From an uncultured Gammaproteobacteria bacterium (GTDB taxonomy: Bacteria; Pseudomonadota; Gammaproteobacteria; UBA4575), in contig OX638335.1 of NCBI GenBank assembly GCA_951812785.1, forward strand, positions 647,501-711,500: DNA of 64,000 nt. Reading direction: 5' to 3'. Below the pieces are notes generated by a model, which saw nothing but the letters and a program-made list of their open reading frames with translations, did not search any database and was not told where the DNA came from. Shown in pieces: positions 31,324 to 39,602 of the stretch. A program made the position numbers and the translations under genes. Position 1 is the first letter of the stretch; every line of letters begins with the position of its first letter.

Positions 31324-31923
31324 ATGCTGCCAATCGTTAAAGAGTTATAAACTATATTTATACTCGGCACGCTGGTATTAATCGGCTTGCAGTTTATATT
31401 CGCGTCATTCGCGGTCCTGCTGTGGATTCCCTGGTTTGTTTTCTGTTTTTTTATTCGCGACTTTCATCGTGATATCCCCCCCATTCCTCTTGCGAGTATT
31501 AGCCCTATTGACGGTGTCGTCACTGATATAACGCAAGTGCAAAATCCATTTATTGATCAAATCAGTTGTTGTTACACCATCCAACAATCATCTTGGGGCG
31601 AGTTTAATTTGCATAGTCCTATCGAGGGTAAAGTAGAACAATTATGGGTAACCAAGCCATTAAATAATAAAAAAGGTCTAGTGTATTGGGTGCGTACTGA
31701 TGAACAAGATGATGTTGTTGTGCATGTGGCATTAAACTCGGCATTTCAGCATGGCAATACCACTTTGCATCCGGGTGAGCGCGTTGGTCAGGTGCGGCGT
31801 TGTGGATTTGTCGCGTTGGGGTGTAGAGTGAATATATACTTGCCGAAAAATGTCCAGCATGTTGCTGAAGCTGGTGATAAAGTAGCCGCTGGCAAAAACA
31901 TGCTGGCCAAATTTATCCATTAA
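31324..31923 (+). pseudogene. psd: Phosphatidylserine decarboxylase-like, N-terminal stop and altered cleavage site
   Basis: Family features are clear: IRDFHRDIPPIPLASISPID with GVVTDI, WGEFNLHSPIEGKVEQLWV, and DVVVHVALNSAFQHGN with LHPGERVGQVRRCGF. It stands in the common psd-pssA-leuA order. Two oddities. From the best ATG (31324, MLPIVKEL) a TAA follows at codon 9; the open frame can otherwise only start at a TTG at 31387, losing the membrane anchor. Also, where Psd proenzymes cleave themselves before Ser to make the pyruvoyl group, this one reads LGCRVNIYLP. The gene may be dead, or may represent a divergent variant. Confidence 0.7.
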
Positions 31924-31932
31924 ACTAGCGCT

Positions 31933-32691
31933 ATGACAGAACCCACCAAATCAAGAAAAGGTATATATTTGTTGCCGAATCTGTTGACTACAGGTGCGCT
32001 GTTTGCGGGTTTTTACGCCATTGTGTCTGCTAACCTTGAAAGATTTGAACAAGCTGCTGTTGCGGTATTTATAGCGATGGTACTGGATGGTCTGGATGGA
32101 CGTGTGGCAAGGCTGACTAATACTGAAAGTAGCTTTGGTAAAGAATACGACAGTCTTTCCGATATGGTATCGTTTGGACTAGCGCCAGCCTTGGTAATGT
32201 TTGAATGGTCTCTTCAGCATGTCATTTATGAAGGATGGTTATTACAAAAGCTAGGATGGTTAGCAGCCTTCTTTTATACCGCTTCCGCAGCACTTCGTTT
32301 AGCACGTTTTAATTCACGTTCAGCTGATCAGGATAAGCGATATTTTCAAGGACTACCTAGTCCAGCTGCAGCAGGTGTCATGTTGGGATTTGTATGGGCA
32401 TGCCACGACTTGAAATATACAGGTGCGGATTTATGGTTTTTCGCATTTGGGTTAACGCTGTTGTCTGGTGGTTTGATGGTGAGTAATTTCAGTTACTACA
32501 GTTTCAAAGAGCTTGATGTGCGTAATAAAGTTCCATTTATAGCCTTATTGGCTATTGTAGGGGTGTTTATTCTAGCGTCTATTGATCCACCTAAGCTGAT
32601 GTTCTTCGTATTCCTAGTGTATGCCTTGTCTGGGCTAGCAATATTTATTGTACGTTTATTTAGAAAACGTTCTCGTTCGGTAAATAATTAA
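31933..32691 (+). CDS. pssA: CDP-diacylglycerol-serine O-phosphatidyltransferase
   Basis: 252 residues. The CDP-alcohol phosphotransferase signature is complete: DGLDGRVARLTNTESSFGKE followed by YDSLSD. About six or seven membrane segments. It makes phosphatidylserine from CDP-diacylglycerol and serine in the inner membrane; psd directly upstream (9 bp) would use the product. A basic tail (RLFRKRSRSVNN) follows the last helix. Confidence 0.93.
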   Translation: MTEPTKSRKGIYLLPNLLTTGALFAGFYAIVSANLERFEQAAVAVFIAMVLDGLDGRVARLTNTESSFGKEYDSLSDMVSFGLAPALVMFEWSLQHVIYEGWLLQKLGWLAAFFYTASAALRLARFNSRSADQDKRYFQGLPSPAAAGVMLGFVWACHDLKYTGADLWFFAFGLTLLSGGLMVSNFSYYSFKELDVRNKVPFIALLAIVGVFILASIDPPKLMFFVFLVYALSGLAIFIVRLFRKRSRSVNN

Positions 32692-32749
32692 GAAAAGACC
32701 ACTAAATAAGCATTGCCAAACAAGAATTGACTCAGATATAGTAGTCGCT

Positions 32750-32848
32750 ATGCAGAACCACATAAATAATATCCAGACTCAATCTCATGCAGGCAAGCAA
32801 TTGCCAGCGTGTTCGTCTGTTTTTGCATTACTCCTCCTGCCGCGCTAG
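32750..32848 (+). CDS. leuL: leuA leader peptide (32 aa, four consecutive Leu codons)
   Basis: An ATG-initiated frame, MQNHINNIQTQSHAGKQLPA then CSSVFALLLLPR, ends with TAG 124 bp before leuA. The last codons are TTA CTC CTC CTG, four leucines of mixed codon type, as in leu operon leaders. A GC-rich region with short stems (CCGCGCTAGCGG, CCCTGGCGAGGG) and a run of seven T at about 32887 follow, but I cannot resolve a definite terminator/antiterminator pair. Leucine-sensitive attenuation of leuA is the natural reading. Confidence 0.7.
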   Translation: MQNHINNIQTQSHAGKQLPACSSVFALLLLPR

Positions 32849-32972
32849 CGGCGATAGATCCCTGGCGAGGGTAAACGTATTCCAAACATCATATTTTTTT
32901 ATTTACCTTATAATTGCGTGGATACGCAGAAACCGCTAGCTATGGCGGTGATTCAATGTCGGAGTAGTAGAA

Positions 32973-34520
32973 ATGGACAGCAGTGAAAAATTAATTATAT
33001 TTGATACCACCTTGCGTGATGGTGAGCAAAGTCCTGGGGCATCCATGACTAAAGATGAGAAGTTACACATCGCAAAATCACTAGAGCGCATGAAAGTTGA
33101 TATTATTGAGGCTGGATTTCCTATTGCCAGTCCTGGTGATTTCGAATCTGTAAAGGCAGTCGCGGCAGCTGTTACCGAGAGTACTGTGTGCGGTTTAGCG
33201 CGCGCGCTTGATCGTGATATTGATAGAGCGGGTGAAGCATTAAAACCAGCTAAGTCTAGTCGTATTCATACATTCATAGCGACATCGCCAATTCATATGG
33301 AGCGCAAGCTACGCATGAAACCCGATGAGGTTGTCGAGCAAGCAGTGGCTGCAGTTAAGCGTGCAAGTAACTACACCGATGATATTGAGTTCTCTCCAGA
33401 AGATGCAGGCAGATCTGAATTTGATTTTCTATGTCGCATTATTGAGAAAGTTATCGACGCTGGTGCTAAAACAATTAATATTCCAGACACTGTTGGTTAC
33501 AACATTCCTCATCAGTTTGGTGAAATGGTTGGAAATTTAATTGAAAGGATTCCTAACTCTGATCAAGCAGTATTTTCAGTTCACTGTCATAACGATCTTG
33601 GTTTGGCAGTTTCAAATTCACTTGCCGCAGTATTAAAAGGCGCGCGCCAAGTAGAGTGCACCATTAACGGGTTAGGTGAACGCGCGGGTAATGCCGCACT
33701 TGAAGAAATTGTTATGACGGTACGCACACGCCAAGATGTATTTCCATGTGATACCCATTTAGATGCCACTCAAATTTTATCTACCTCTCGTTTGGTTTCT
33801 GCTGTGACCGGTTTTCCTGTGCAGCCTAATAAAGCGATTGTTGGAGCGAATGCGTTTGCTCATGAATCAGGAATTCATCAGGACGGTGTCTTAAAGGCGC
33901 GTGAAACTTATGAGATTATGCGTGCGGAAGATGTGGGTTGGAATGAGAATCGTATGGTGCTTGGTAAGCACTCAGGTAGAAATGCATTTCGTTCACGCCT
34001 AATTGAATTAGGAATAGATTTTGAGTCTGATGAAGATTTGAATCGCGCCTTTGTTTCGTTTAAAGACTTGGCAGATAAAAAACATGAAATCTTCGATGAA
34101 GATTTGTTTGCCATAGTTACCGATGACGATGCGAACTTGGAGGAGAAGTATAAACTGGTATCGTTGCAGGTATGTTCAGATACTAATAAAGTGCCGGTTG
34201 CTGATCTTGTTTTATTTATTGATGGTGAAGAAAAGTCTTCCAATGCAGGTGGTGGTGGTCCCGTTGACGCAGCTTTCCAAGCAATTGAGATGCTCGCAGA
34301 AAGTGATACTAAATTACAGCTTTATTCGGTGAATAGTATTACCAGCGGAACGGATGCACAAGGCGAAGTAACAGTTCGACTGGATAAGGAAGGAAGGATT
34401 GTTAATGGTCACGGAGCTGACACCGATATTGTGATTGCTTCTGTGAAAGCATATTTAAATGCATTAAATAAAATTAATTTCACTATGGATCGAAAGCATC
34501 CGCAACATAGTCAGGCGTAA
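32973..34520 (+). CDS. leuA: 2-isopropylmalate synthase
   Basis: 515 residues, matching the long bacterial form. The N-terminal TIM barrel carries [17 protein letters not shown], the [10 protein letters not shown] metal-binding motif and the [14 protein letters not shown] segment. The linker includes [12 protein letters not shown]. The C-terminal regulatory LeuA dimer domain gives leucine feedback ([15 protein letters not shown]). It condenses acetyl-CoA and 2-oxoisovalerate in leucine synthesis. A Leu-rich leader peptide lies upstream; the stop overlaps the next start by one base. Confidence 0.97.
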   Translation: MDSSEKLIIFDTTLRDGEQSPGASMTKDEKLHIAKSLERMKVDIIEAGFPIASPGDFESVKAVAAAVTESTVCGLARALDRDIDRAGEALKPAKSSRIHTFIATSPIHMERKLRMKPDEVVEQAVAAVKRASNYTDDIEFSPEDAGRSEFDFLCRIIEKVIDAGAKTINIPDTVGYNIPHQFGEMVGNLIERIPNSDQAVFSVHCHNDLGLAVSNSLAAVLKGARQVECTINGLGERAGNAALEEIVMTVRTRQDVFPCDTHLDATQILSTSRLVSAVTGFPVQPNKAIVGANAFAHESGIHQDGVLKARETYEIMRAEDVGWNENRMVLGKHSGRNAFRSRLIELGIDFESDEDLNRAFVSFKDLADKKHEIFDEDLFAIVTDDDANLEEKYKLVSLQVCSDTNKVPVADLVLFIDGEEKSSNAGGGGPVDAAFQAIEMLAESDTKLQLYSVNSITSGTDAQGEVTVRLDKEGRIVNGHGADTDIVIASVKAYLNALNKINFTMDRKHPQHSQA

Positions 34521-35308
34521 TGGAAAATAAATCCTCACTCGACGAGTCGACGCGCAATAATTACTTGGATGCATTAGGCATCCAACAATGGCGTATACGC
34601 GACTCGCAAAGTGAGGGTGTGGTGGAAGAAGTGCAACAAAAAACTACTCCTGTTACGCAAGTTGTTAATCAGCCAAAAGCAAAAAACTTTGAGCCGTTGC
34701 CAGTTGAACCTATAACTCAACACGCAGTTAAAATTGATGTCGACAAGATCTCCAAAATGGATCTGTCGTTATTAGAGTCGCATGTAAAAAATTGTGACGC
34801 ATGTGAATTGCATAAAACACGCAAGCAAACAGTGTTTGGTAAAGGTCACCATAAAGCAGATTGGCTAATTATTGGCGAAGCGCCGGGCGCAGATGAGGAT
34901 CGCGAAGGCGAACCTTTTGTAGGGCGCGCAGGGCAATTATTAACACAAATGCTACGCGCAATAGGGTTAGCTAGAGAAGAAGTGTTTATTGCAAACATTT
35001 TAAAATGTCGCCCACCAAATAATAGAGATCCTAAGCCAGAGGAAGTGAGCGCTTGTAGTGTTTATCTGAATCAACAAATACAACTGTTAGAGCCAAAAAT
35101 TGTATTGGCATTAGGAAGAATTGCAGCTCAATCATTGTTGAAAAGTAATGTAGCCGTCGGAAAAATGCGTGGCAAGCTCTATCACTTGGGGAAAAATAAC
35201 ATACCGACTGTTGTTACCTATCATCCTGCTTATTTGTTGCGTAGCCCAAAAGAGAAACGAAAAGTATGGGAAGATTTAAAATTTGCACGTCAGCAAATTG
35301 TTTCTTAA
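34520..35308 (+). CDS. Family 4 uracil-DNA glycosylase (Fe-S type)
   Basis: 262 residues. A variable N-terminal extension of about 85 residues is followed by the Fe-S UDG domain: CDACELHKTRKQTVFGKG, LIIGEAPGADEDREGEPFVG, ANILKCRPPNNRDPKPEE and VVTYHPAYLLRSP. The Cys residues at CDAC, in KCRPP and further on fit a 4Fe-4S cluster. It removes uracil from DNA. It overlaps leuA by one base and is followed 7 bp later by rimI. Confidence 0.9.
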   Translation: MENKSSLDESTRNNYLDALGIQQWRIRDSQSEGVVEEVQQKTTPVTQVVNQPKAKNFEPLPVEPITQHAVKIDVDKISKMDLSLLESHVKNCDACELHKTRKQTVFGKGHHKADWLIIGEAPGADEDREGEPFVGRAGQLLTQMLRAIGLAREEVFIANILKCRPPNNRDPKPEEVSACSVYLNQQIQLLEPKIVLALGRIAAQSLLKSNVAVGKMRGKLYHLGKNNIPTVVTYHPAYLLRSPKEKRKVWEDLKFARQQIVS

Positions 35309-35315
35309 ATAGAAT

Positions 35316-35786
35316 ATGAGTGCCATTCTGGAGCCAGTTGAGCCGAATTATCGCTTGATGGATTTATGTGATCTGGAAAGCATTATGCGTATTGAAAATC
35401 GTGCTTATCAATTCCCTTGGAGTCAGGCAATTTTCCAGGACTGTATTAAGGCTGGTTATCATTGCTGGGTGGCGGAGTTGGACGCTGAAATTATCGGCTA
35501 TGCAGTATTCATTAATGCTGCACAAGAATGCTATCTGTTAAATTTATGTATCAATCCAACGCTGCAAAAAAGAGGGCTAGGGCGAAAGTTGCTTACAAGT
35601 GTATTGAATAACGCAAAAGAATATAATGCAACTTGTGTATTTTTAGAGGTGCGCCCATCCAATAGGCAGGCAATTGAGTTATATGAATCTGAAGGGTTTA
35701 ATGAAGTGGGAATTCGTAAAAATTATTACCCTGCAACTCACGGAAGAGAAGATGCAATTATTTTTGCAAAAGAAATTGGATGTTAA
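35316..35786 (+). CDS. rimI: Ribosomal protein S18 alanine N-acetyltransferase
   Basis: 156 residues, GNAT fold. The start DLCDLESIMRIENRAYQFPW and the acetyl-CoA loop (QKRGLGRKLLTSVLNNA), then VFLEVRPSNRQAIELYESEG and RKNYYP, are all typical of RimI. Third gene of a leuA-UDG-rimI run. It marks the left edge of the defence island. Confidence 0.9.
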   Translation: MSAILEPVEPNYRLMDLCDLESIMRIENRAYQFPWSQAIFQDCIKAGYHCWVAELDAEIIGYAVFINAAQECYLLNLCINPTLQKRGLGRKLLTSVLNNAKEYNATCVFLEVRPSNRQAIELYESEGFNEVGIRKNYYPATHGREDAIIFAKEIGC

Positions 35787-35893
35787 TTGATGTGCTTTAA
35801 TCGGGTGGGTGTTAATAATTAGGTCGCTAGCAGAATCAAGGAGTAGTAACAATACATACAGATCAGATCTGACTAATACATATAAACTGTTAA

Positions 35894-37336
35894 CTAAAAC
35901 GCTCTTAACCACTCCTCAAGTCTACGTGTAGCAATAACATCATCTCGGTTGTAACCAAGGATGTCAGTTTTCAGGGATTGCTTTAGAGTAGGGTCAGTTT
36001 CATAGAGATAACGGTTAAATTGTACGACTGACCATTGAGAGCCTGAGCTGGCATCTTGCCATTGGAAGTTCACCAAGTCTTTATGCTTACAGATATCCTT
36101 GAGGCCATAACCCTGTAACGGCAAAACCAAACTTTCAAGCACTGGTTTTCGCATATCGAATAATGGGCTTTCATCACCGAGAAGGTATTCGACTGTGGTG
36201 TTTTCTTCCATACCGTAGCGTTTGGCATAGTCACGTATGGTATAGCGTTCATGCTGAGAGTAATGGGCAATGATCAGGTTGGGGTACTGTTCACGGTATT
36301 GCTCAATTTGAGCGAGAAAGCCCAGCCAGCCTTTTTTGTCTTCGCTTTTATCGTCCGTCCATACATACTCAAAATCGGAATTTTGATACTCAGGTACTAA
36401 GAACCCCCAAAGGTAAACATGTTTATCACCTGAGCCTGTCAGTGGATTGTCTTCAATATCGAAATGAACCCAGTGACCGTCAGGCAAGGTAACTGTGGCA
36501 GTTTGGTGGATTTCACCCGTAAGGTATGACCTGGCCTGTAAGACTGCTCGGTTCTTCTTTTCGAAGCCCTTGAGATAGGGAATATCAGGGATAGTAGCAG
36601 GGTCAGTATTGGCGAGTTCTGATATTGTTTCTATGCCAGCAGCTTCCAAGCCGATGGCTGCACGCCCCCATATACCATAAAGTAGGGAAAGCTCCTCTTT
36701 CTCCTCGAAAGTGGTCTTGCAATGGGAGTAGTACGGGCAAGCCCGACATTTACTATGGCTATAGCGAACCAACGGCTCACTATCACTAGCAAGAAGTTCT
36801 CGCATCTCTGTAACGAACTGATTGGTGATGGTATTAGCTTCGTCGCTGATTTCACCTGTGCTGCGACCACCTAGAAAGGTGATCGCTGGTAGCTTGGTTC
36901 CCAGAATGCAGCGATAAAGCCCAAGCTGTGCTTGTATTTCTTTTTTATCGTCAGTAAGCGATAGTTTGGCATCGGCAGGCTGATATTCACCGCTTTCATG
37001 CCGTATCAGAAAATCAGGGTACCCCTCAAAGCCATTTTCACTATCTATGAGCTTCGCCTGATAAATGACCTCTACACCTTCGTCCATTAGCCGCTGAGTA
37101 TGTTCGGGTGAGGTGGCAGTATGCACTTCCAGCTCTTGGCTAAGTCTGTCTAGTACAGCCTTTTCGTGGGCTAAGCCAAGCTCAATAACCAGCTTCTCAA
37201 ATTCATCTTTGGTCGGTTCAGCCTCAAAGTCGCCACGGTTATCTAGCCATACTCTACGAGCACACGAAACCCACGATCTGGCATCGCTGGGCTTAATGGT
37301 GGGACTGGTTGGCGTATGGGGTGTTCCGTTTTCCAA
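35894..37336 (-). CDS. TM0106-family RecB-like nuclease with RNase-H-like domain
   Basis: 480 residues. The N-terminal half is a PD-(D/E)xK nuclease: EGYPDFLIR (D108) followed by ADAKLSL (D122, K124). A cysteine set (C25 and SKCRACPYYSHC near 195-206) is suited to an Fe-S cluster. A helix-hairpin-helix-like stretch follows (AAGIETISELANTDPATIPD). The C-terminal half resembles the RNase H_2 (DEDD) exonuclease: WVHFDIEDNPLTG, LIIAHYSQHERYTI and DILGYNRDDVIATRRLEEWL. The family is widespread but poorly characterised. First gene of the island, opposite to its neighbours. Confidence 0.8.
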   Translation of the reverse strand: MENGTPHTPTSPTIKPSDARSWVSCARRVWLDNRGDFEAEPTKDEFEKLVIELGLAHEKAVLDRLSQELEVHTATSPEHTQRLMDEGVEVIYQAKLIDSENGFEGYPDFLIRHESGEYQPADAKLSLTDDKKEIQAQLGLYRCILGTKLPAITFLGGRSTGEISDEANTITNQFVTEMRELLASDSEPLVRYSHSKCRACPYYSHCKTTFEEKEELSLLYGIWGRAAIGLEAAGIETISELANTDPATIPDIPYLKGFEKKNRAVLQARSYLTGEIHQTATVTLPDGHWVHFDIEDNPLTGSGDKHVYLWGFLVPEYQNSDFEYVWTDDKSEDKKGWLGFLAQIEQYREQYPNLIIAHYSQHERYTIRDYAKRYGMEENTTVEYLLGDESPLFDMRKPVLESLVLPLQGYGLKDICKHKDLVNFQWQDASSGSQWSVVQFNRYLYETDPTLKQSLKTDILGYNRDDVIATRRLEEWLRAF

Positions 37337-37402
37337 TAGATGATCCTAAGTTATTGTTTTTCTCTAAACAATCTAATGAAGAAAACTGGATTGTAAAAGC
37401 TA

Positions 37403-37645
37403 TTTATCGTTGTTGATTGCCCAATATTCCTCTATTCTCTCAGTATCATTTTGGTGAGTAAAGCTATGACTGATGAAATTTTGACTTTGAAATAGGTTGC
37501 TGAGTACCTGAAGCTAGCCGAAAAGACTACTTATCGCTTGGCAGCAGAGGGTAAGCTGCCAGGCTTTAAAGTGGGGGGGAGTTGGCGGTTTAAGAAAGAA
37601 GATGTCCAGAAATGGATAGAAGAACAAAAAGATAAGGGGAAATAG
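37403..37645 (+). repeat. Direct repeat, copy 1 (promoter plus HTH gene)
   Basis: From TTTATCGTTGTTGATTGCCC through the excisionase-like gene, this segment is highly similar to 39331-39574. The repeats are about 1.9 kb apart and flank the rhuM locus. Confidence 0.85.
37466..37645 (+). pseudogene. Excisionase-like HTH protein with amber stop at codon 10
   Basis: The frame reads MTDEILTLK, TAG (37493-37495), then VAEYLKLAEKTTYRLAAEGK and LPGFKVGGSWRFKKEDVQKW, a MerR/excisionase-type helix-turn-helix. The intact paralogue at 39395 has GAG (Glu) at the position of the TAG, so a single G to T change inactivated this copy. Such HTH genes often sit in front of type I hsdM genes. Confidence 0.85.
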
Positions 37646-37735
37646 CGCTATGAATTATCGTTTGCTAAACATTAAAAATCAGTCGATAAGACAGCTAGGG
37701 ACAGGTATCAAACGTCTTCAAACAGGAATAACAGT

Positions 37736-37985
37736 ATGACCAGTATGCAACAACGCGCCGAACTGCAACGCCAAATCTGGCAAATTGCCAACGATGTGCG
37801 CGGCTCTGTGGATGGCTGGGACTTTAAACAATATGTTCTCGGCACGCTGTTTTATCGCTTTATCAGTGAAAACTTTGCCAACTATATAGAAGGTGGAGAT
37901 GAAGGCATTAACTATGCTGAGCTTGAAAACCATGTAATCACCGATGACATCAAAGACGATGACGGCCCGAATGACGGCAAAAATG
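37736..37985 (+). pseudogene. hsdM: HsdM N-terminal fragment (older type I RM system)
   Basis: The start MTSMQQRAELQRQIWQIAND then VRGSVDGWDFKQYVLGTLFY and RFISENFANYIEGGDEGINY is the HsdM N-terminal helical domain of a type I system different from the one at 39603. It breaks off after HVITDDIKDDDG, where a REP hairpin and a RAYT fragment follow. The AdoMet-binding domain is absent. Confidence 0.85.
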
Positions 37986-37998
37986 GGGAATTCTCAAC

Positions 37999-38024
37999 AC
38001 GGGCGAACACACAGGTTCGCCCGT
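37999..38024. repeat. REP-like hairpin
   Basis: ACGGGCGAAC, loop ACACAG, GTTCGCCCGT: a perfect 10-bp stem directly before the RAYT fragment, which is the normal position of the REP sequence recognised by such transposases. Confidence 0.85.
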
Positions 38025-38025
38025 A

Positions 38026-38253
38026 CCGAGGATTGTGCAATGGTTTAAAACCATGACAACCAATGCGTACATTGATGGTGTCAAACATCATTATTGGAAA
38101 CCATTTTACAAACGATTATGGCAACGTAATTATTATGAGCATATTGTCCGTAATGAGGCTGATTTAAACCGTATTCAACAATACATTAAAAACAATCCTG
38201 CCCTCTGGCAACAGGATGCATTGCACCCGAAGCAGGCAGAACAACATGGTTGA
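38026..38253 (+). pseudogene. REP-associated tyrosine transposase (RAYT), C-terminal fragment
   Basis: The frame reads IVQWFKTMTTNAYIDGVK then WKPFYKRLWQRNYYEHIVRN and IQQYIKNNPALWQQDALHP. The LWQRNYYEHIVRN segment is the C-terminal catalytic-tyrosine region of Y1 transposases. The N-terminal HUH region is absent. The remnant lies between the hsdM fragment and rhuM. Confidence 0.85.
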
Positions 38254-39298
38254 TCATATTAAGCCAAATCTAAGCCTGCAAGACCAAACCACGGAATTTC
38301 TGCTATATACCGCGCCCAATGGCGAGGTAAAGATTGAGGTGCTGTTAAGTAATGAAACCCTTTGGCTGACGCAGGCGCGCATGGCGGCACTGTTTGGTGT
38401 GCAGCGGCCAGCGATTACCAAACACTTAAGAAATATCTTTGAAAGCAATGAGTTAAAAGAAGATGTGGTGTGTTCCATTTTGGAACATACCGCTGAACAC
38501 GGGGCCATTCCGGGGAAAAAACAAACTCAAAACGTAAAATACTACAACCTCGATGCGGTAATCTCAGTGGGGTATCGCGTCAACTCTAGTCAGGCAACCC
38601 AGTTCCGTATTTGGGCGACCCAGCGAATCAAAGAATATATCACCAAAGGCTTTGCCATGGATGATGAGCGCCTTAAAAACGGTCAGTACTTTGGTAAGGA
38701 TTACTTTAAAGAGCTGCTGGAACGGGTGCGTTCTATTCGCGCCAGTGAACGGCGGATCTATCAACAGATTACCGATATCTTTGCTGAATGCAGTATTGAT
38801 TACGACCCCAACTCTGAAACCACGCGTTTGTTTTACGCGCATGTGCAAGATAAGTTTCATTTTGCCATTACCGGCCATACCGCGGCAGAAATTATTTCAC
38901 TGAAAGCAGACGCCAGTAAGCCCTTGATGGGCATGACGACCTATAAAAATGCACCTGATGGTCGGGTGCTGAAGTCAGATTCAACCATTGCCAAAAATTA
39001 TTTAGCTGAGGCGGATATTAAAAAGCTAGAACGTGCTGTGTCGGCTTTCTTTGACTATATCGAAGGGATTATCGAGCACCGTAACAGCTTCACTATGGAG
39101 AGTTTTGCTGAAAGCGTGAACAAGTTTTTGACTTTTAATGAGTATCAGGTTCTGGAAGGCTACGGAACCGTGACCAGTAAGCACGCAAAGCAAAAAGCCA
39201 TTGCTGAATATGACAAGTTCAACAAGCAACAACACATCGAATCTGATTTCGACCGCGAAGTGAGAAAGCTACTGCAAAAAAAGGACACAGAGGGATGA
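38246..39298 (+). CDS. rhuM: RhuM family protein
   Basis: 350 residues from the ATG at 38246 (MVDHIKPNLSLQDQTTEFLL). The frame is open further upstream, but that part belongs to the RAYT remnant. Family blocks: LSNETLWLTQARMAALFGVQ (winged-helix-like DNA-binding region), KYYNLDAVISVGYRVNSSQA, TQFRIWATQRIKEYITKGFA, then the C-terminal Fic/DOC-like region (DGRVLKSDSTIAKNYLAEAD). RhuM genes are common inside type I RM operons; their function is unproven. The last four bases overlap an hsdR start (ATGA), confirming that it belonged to the older RM operon. Confidence 0.85.
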   Translation: MVDHIKPNLSLQDQTTEFLLYTAPNGEVKIEVLLSNETLWLTQARMAALFGVQRPAITKHLRNIFESNELKEDVVCSILEHTAEHGAIPGKKQTQNVKYYNLDAVISVGYRVNSSQATQFRIWATQRIKEYITKGFAMDDERLKNGQYFGKDYFKELLERVRSIRASERRIYQQITDIFAECSIDYDPNSETTRLFYAHVQDKFHFAITGHTAAEIISLKADASKPLMGMTTYKNAPDGRVLKSDSTIAKNYLAEADIKKLERAVSAFFDYIEGIIEHRNSFTMESFAESVNKFLTFNEYQVLEGYGTVTSKHAKQKAIAEYDKFNKQQHIESDFDREVRKLLQKKDTEG

Positions 39299-39339
39299 CA
39301 GAATACAAAACCATTGCCGAGTCCAATAACTTTATCGTT
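39295..39339 (+). pseudogene. hsdR: HsdR N-terminal stub of the older RM system
   Basis: The start MTEYKTIAESNNFIV is the normal opening of an HsdR subunit. After about 15 codons it runs into the direct repeat (TTTATCGTTGTTGATTGCCC), and the frame closes soon after. The rest of this hsdR has been replaced by the second RM operon. Confidence 0.7.
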
Positions 39340-39574
39340 GTTGATTGCCCAATATCCCTTTATTCTCTCATATGGTTTTTGAGGGGATAAAGACATGAGT
39401 GACGACATATTGACCTTGAAAGAGGTTGCTGAGTATCTAAAGCTGGCCGAAAAGACGGCATATCGCTTGGCAGCAGAAGGTAAGCTGCCAGGCTTTAAAG
39501 TGGGTGGTAGTTGGCGGTTTAAAGAATCAGATATCGATAAATGGATTACCGAGCAAAAGAAGCGTGTTGGATAG
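39331..39574 (+). repeat. Direct repeat, copy 2 (promoter plus HTH gene)
   Basis: Begins TTTATCGTTGTTGATTGCCC, as at 37403, and is similar through the HTH gene. The junction falls inside the hsdR start codons, which themselves contain AACTTTATCGTT. A recombination or duplication end point is likely here. Confidence 0.85.
39395..39574 (+). CDS. Excisionase-like HTH DNA-binding protein (59 aa)
   Basis: MSDDILTLKEVAEYLKLAEK then TAYRLAAEGKLPGFKVGGSW and RFKESDIDKWITEQKKRVG. The helix-turn-helix (LKEVAEYLKLAEKTAYRLA) and wing (GFKVGGSWRF) are typical of MerR/excisionase-like small regulators. GAGGGG lies upstream of the ATG. The gene stands 28 bp before hsdM and may regulate the RM operon. Paralogue of the broken copy at 37466. 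Confidence 0.85.
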   Translation: MSDDILTLKEVAEYLKLAEKTAYRLAAEGKLPGFKVGGSWRFKESDIDKWITEQKKRVG

Positions 39575-39602
39575 TGAATAAAAACAATAGGAAAAGACTT
39601 TT

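Noticed and set aside
37403-39574. The two direct repeats as a CRISPR or attachment-site pair.
   Set aside because: They are only two copies of a promoter plus coding sequence; no spacers, integrase or short core site are seen.
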